8,607 bases of DNA from an uncultured Bacteroidota bacterium (GTDB lineage Bacteria; Bacteroidota; Bacteroidia; Chitinophagales; Chitinophagaceae), in the NCBI GenBank assembly GCA_946479055.1, contig CAMLEX010000167.1, positions 1 through 8,607 of the forward strand, read 5' to 3'. The translations under genes and the position numbers were made by a program. This document shows, piece after piece, positions 7,543-8,607 of the stretch. Below the pieces are notes generated by a model that saw nothing but the letters and a program-made list of their open reading frames with translations, made no database searches and had not been told where the DNA came from. Each line of letters begins with the position of its first letter. The stretch's first letter is position 1.

Positions 7543-7568
7543 AACTAACTGCAGATGGTTGGTTAGTT
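7543..7568. promoter_or_regulatory. Inverted repeat upstream of the SusC/SusD operon, operator candidate
   Basis: AACTAAC (7543-7549) and GTTAGTT (7562-7568) form a perfect 7-base inverted repeat with a 12-base spacer, so the arm centres are 19 bases apart, about two helical turns. The left arm extends to TTAACTAAC, which contains the reverse complement of the TAGTTAA heptamer found three times upstream of the other SusC gene. It lies about 140 bases before the start at 7400, in the gap after the upstream gene's stop. It could be an operator for a dimeric regulator, or part of a weak hairpin in the transcript; neither is proven. Confidence 0.38.
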
Positions 7569-7693
7569 TTAACGTAATGCCAATTTTGTATTTCTAACTG
7601 AGGATAAGACATCATACGAACGAGTGTTGCTGCATCCAAATTGAGCTTTTTTTAATAGTGATAAAGATTTGAGGCTAAAGTGCTAGAAATGAA

Positions 7694-8607
7694 TCAGAAC
7701 AAATACCGGACCTGGAGTTTTATTTCTGTTTTTCTGTTTCCCGCAATCTCATCAAGCCCGGAACCAATGGTATTTTTATCCTTATAAATCGTTTGTGCCC
7801 AACGTAACCAAATAGATGTTTTTTTGTTGACATCATAATTTAAAGTAAGATAATAACGGTAGCCTTTATCAAAAAAAACAGGAATAGAATAGCTGTACAA
7901 TACGTCATTTTCGTATGCATACAAACAGGAATTGTAACCATCTGTTTCAAAATATTGCAATCGTAAGACTCCCGAAAACGGCTTCATCATGGGCTTGTAA
8001 ATAAGATCTGCAAATACAAGAAAACCCCGTTCGTTGTATTCTTCTTTCTTATTGTACCAAATCATTTCTATACGGTTGCGTATGGCAATAGTTTGATTTA
8101 TTTTATAGCTGGTTTGCACCCTCCAATTTTGTTTGGGCAATTGCATCAGGTAATTTGTTGGAGTTAAATTGTCAGCTTGATTAAGCTGTTTTGATTCATT
8201 TCTGAACCGGGTATATAGTTCAACCTGCTTATTGGGTGTATAGGTCAGTTGCGCTAAAAAATCTCTTCCGGAACTTGGAGCATCAACGCCGGACTTAAGC
8301 CAGGGAAATCTATAAATATCTCCATAGGCATCCAACCTCCATGCGGCCGTGGGTCTGATAGTGATGCCGGTATAGATCCCATTCTCGTTAGTTGGATATG
8401 TATTTTCTGTAAATGCATTGCCATTAACAGCCTGGTAATTTTTAGCGATGGTTCTTTGCACAACGGATATATCTACTCTTGGATCAACGCTTATCAAAAG
8501 GCCATTTAAAAAAGCTTTGTTGAAACTTTTATCGGCTGCTGCTTCTCCAAAAAAATGTAGATTCCTGAATGTATAACTATAATCAACACTTAAATTATAC
8601 CAATTTT
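7694..8607 (-). CDS. C-terminal part of a beta-barrel outer-membrane protein, probably the Bacteroidota helix-hairpin-helix domain family (runs off right edge)
   Basis: The frame is open from the right edge to the TGA at 7694, giving 303 visible residues. A TTG at 8497 is only an internal Leu codon: in-frame sequence continues upstream as NWYNLSVDYSYTFRN and HFFGEAAADKSFNKAFLNGL. The visible part consists of alternating amphipathic strands rich in aromatic residues and ends in VRYLF with a terminal Phe, typical of an outer-membrane barrel. Recognisable stretches are NAFTENTYPTNENGIYTGI, RLDAYGDIYRFPWLK, GVDAPSSGRDFLAQLTYTPN, LRYLQ-like LRLQYFETDGYN, and GSGLDEIAGNRKTEIKLQ. From memory these match Chitinophagaceae proteins of about 600-720 residues annotated as helix-hairpin-helix (ComEA-like) domain proteins, in which the HhH motifs precede the barrel. 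Those motifs would lie outside this window, so the name rests on the barrel part alone. Its role is not established. It points the same way as the SusC/SusD operon, with 293 bases between, and is probably a separate unit. Confidence 0.75.
   Translation of the reverse strand, partial: NWYNLSVDYSYTFRNLHFFGEAAADKSFNKAFLNGLLISVDPRVDISVVQRTIAKNYQAVNGNAFTENTYPTNENGIYTGITIRPTAAWRLDAYGDIYRFPWLKSGVDAPSSGRDFLAQLTYTPNKQVELYTRFRNESKQLNQADNLTPTNYLMQLPKQNWRVQTSYKINQTIAIRNRIEMIWYNKKEEYNERGFLVFADLIYKPMMKPFSGVLRLQYFETDGYNSCLYAYENDVLYSYSIPVFFDKGYRYYLTLNYDVNKKTSIWLRWAQTIYKDKNTIGSGLDEIAGNRKTEIKLQVRYLF

Larger units (their letters stand above)
7401..7693. other. Intergenic region between the barrel protein and the SusC/SusD operon
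   Basis: No coding frame is supported here. It holds the inverted repeat at 7543-7568, the weak promoter candidate at 7424-7453 and the conserved leader at 7401-7416. No good rho-independent terminator follows the upstream gene's stop at 7694, so read-through into the transporter operon cannot be excluded. A 4-base stem, CTTC/GAAG (7462-7448 on the minus strand), followed by GTTTTT overlaps the promoter candidate and is too weak to call. Confidence 0.6.

Noticed and set aside
8254..8463. 69-codon minus-strand open frame inside the barrel gene
   Set aside because: It overlaps in another frame a coding region with strong family resemblance, and it encodes nothing recognisable.
7694..8497. Complete short gene starting at the TTG at 8497
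   Set aside because: In-frame coding sequence with the same barrel character continues upstream to the window edge, so this is the end of a longer gene, not a 267-residue protein.

Overview
The window comes from a Bacteroidota genome, most likely Chitinophagaceae or a close relative. The evidence is two SusC/RagA-type TonB-dependent transporters, one SusD/RagB-type surface lipoprotein, A-rich leaders without Shine-Dalgarno sequences, very AT-rich gaps, and the C-terminal half of an outer-membrane barrel protein that resembles a family I know from Chitinophagaceae. All four genes lie on the minus strand, so transcription runs from high to low coordinates.

Layout in transcription order: (i) 8607-7694 is the C-terminal part of a beta-barrel outer-membrane protein whose N-terminus lies beyond the right edge. 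(ii) 7693-7401 is a 293-base gap holding an inverted repeat and a weak promoter candidate. (iii) 7400-4110 is a complete SusC-like transporter. (iv) 4109-4005 is a 105-base gap with nested inverted repeats and a GC-rich palindrome. (v) 4004-2559 is a complete SusD-like lipoprotein of the nutrient-binding (SusD-like_2) type, probably cotranscribed with the transporter. (vi) 2558-1889 is a 670-base AT-rich gap with a probable terminator, repeated heptamers and a weak promoter candidate. (vii) 1888-1 is the first 629 residues of a second SusC-like transporter, whose barrel end lies beyond the left edge.

The complete SusC/SusD pair should form an outer-membrane uptake complex: the lipoprotein captures a ligand at the cell surface and caps the TonB-driven barrel. 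The second SusC probably begins another such unit. No glycoside hydrolase, peptidase, ECF sigma/anti-sigma pair, hybrid two-component sensor or AraC regulator is visible, so the substrate cannot be named. Neither SusC starts with an STN signalling domain.

I see no mobile element, CRISPR array, RNA gene, frameshift or broken gene, and no convincing new biological system. The points most worth following are the near-identical 5' ends of the two divergent transporter genes, the structured gap between susC and susD, and the repeated TAGTTAA-type elements upstream of both transporters.
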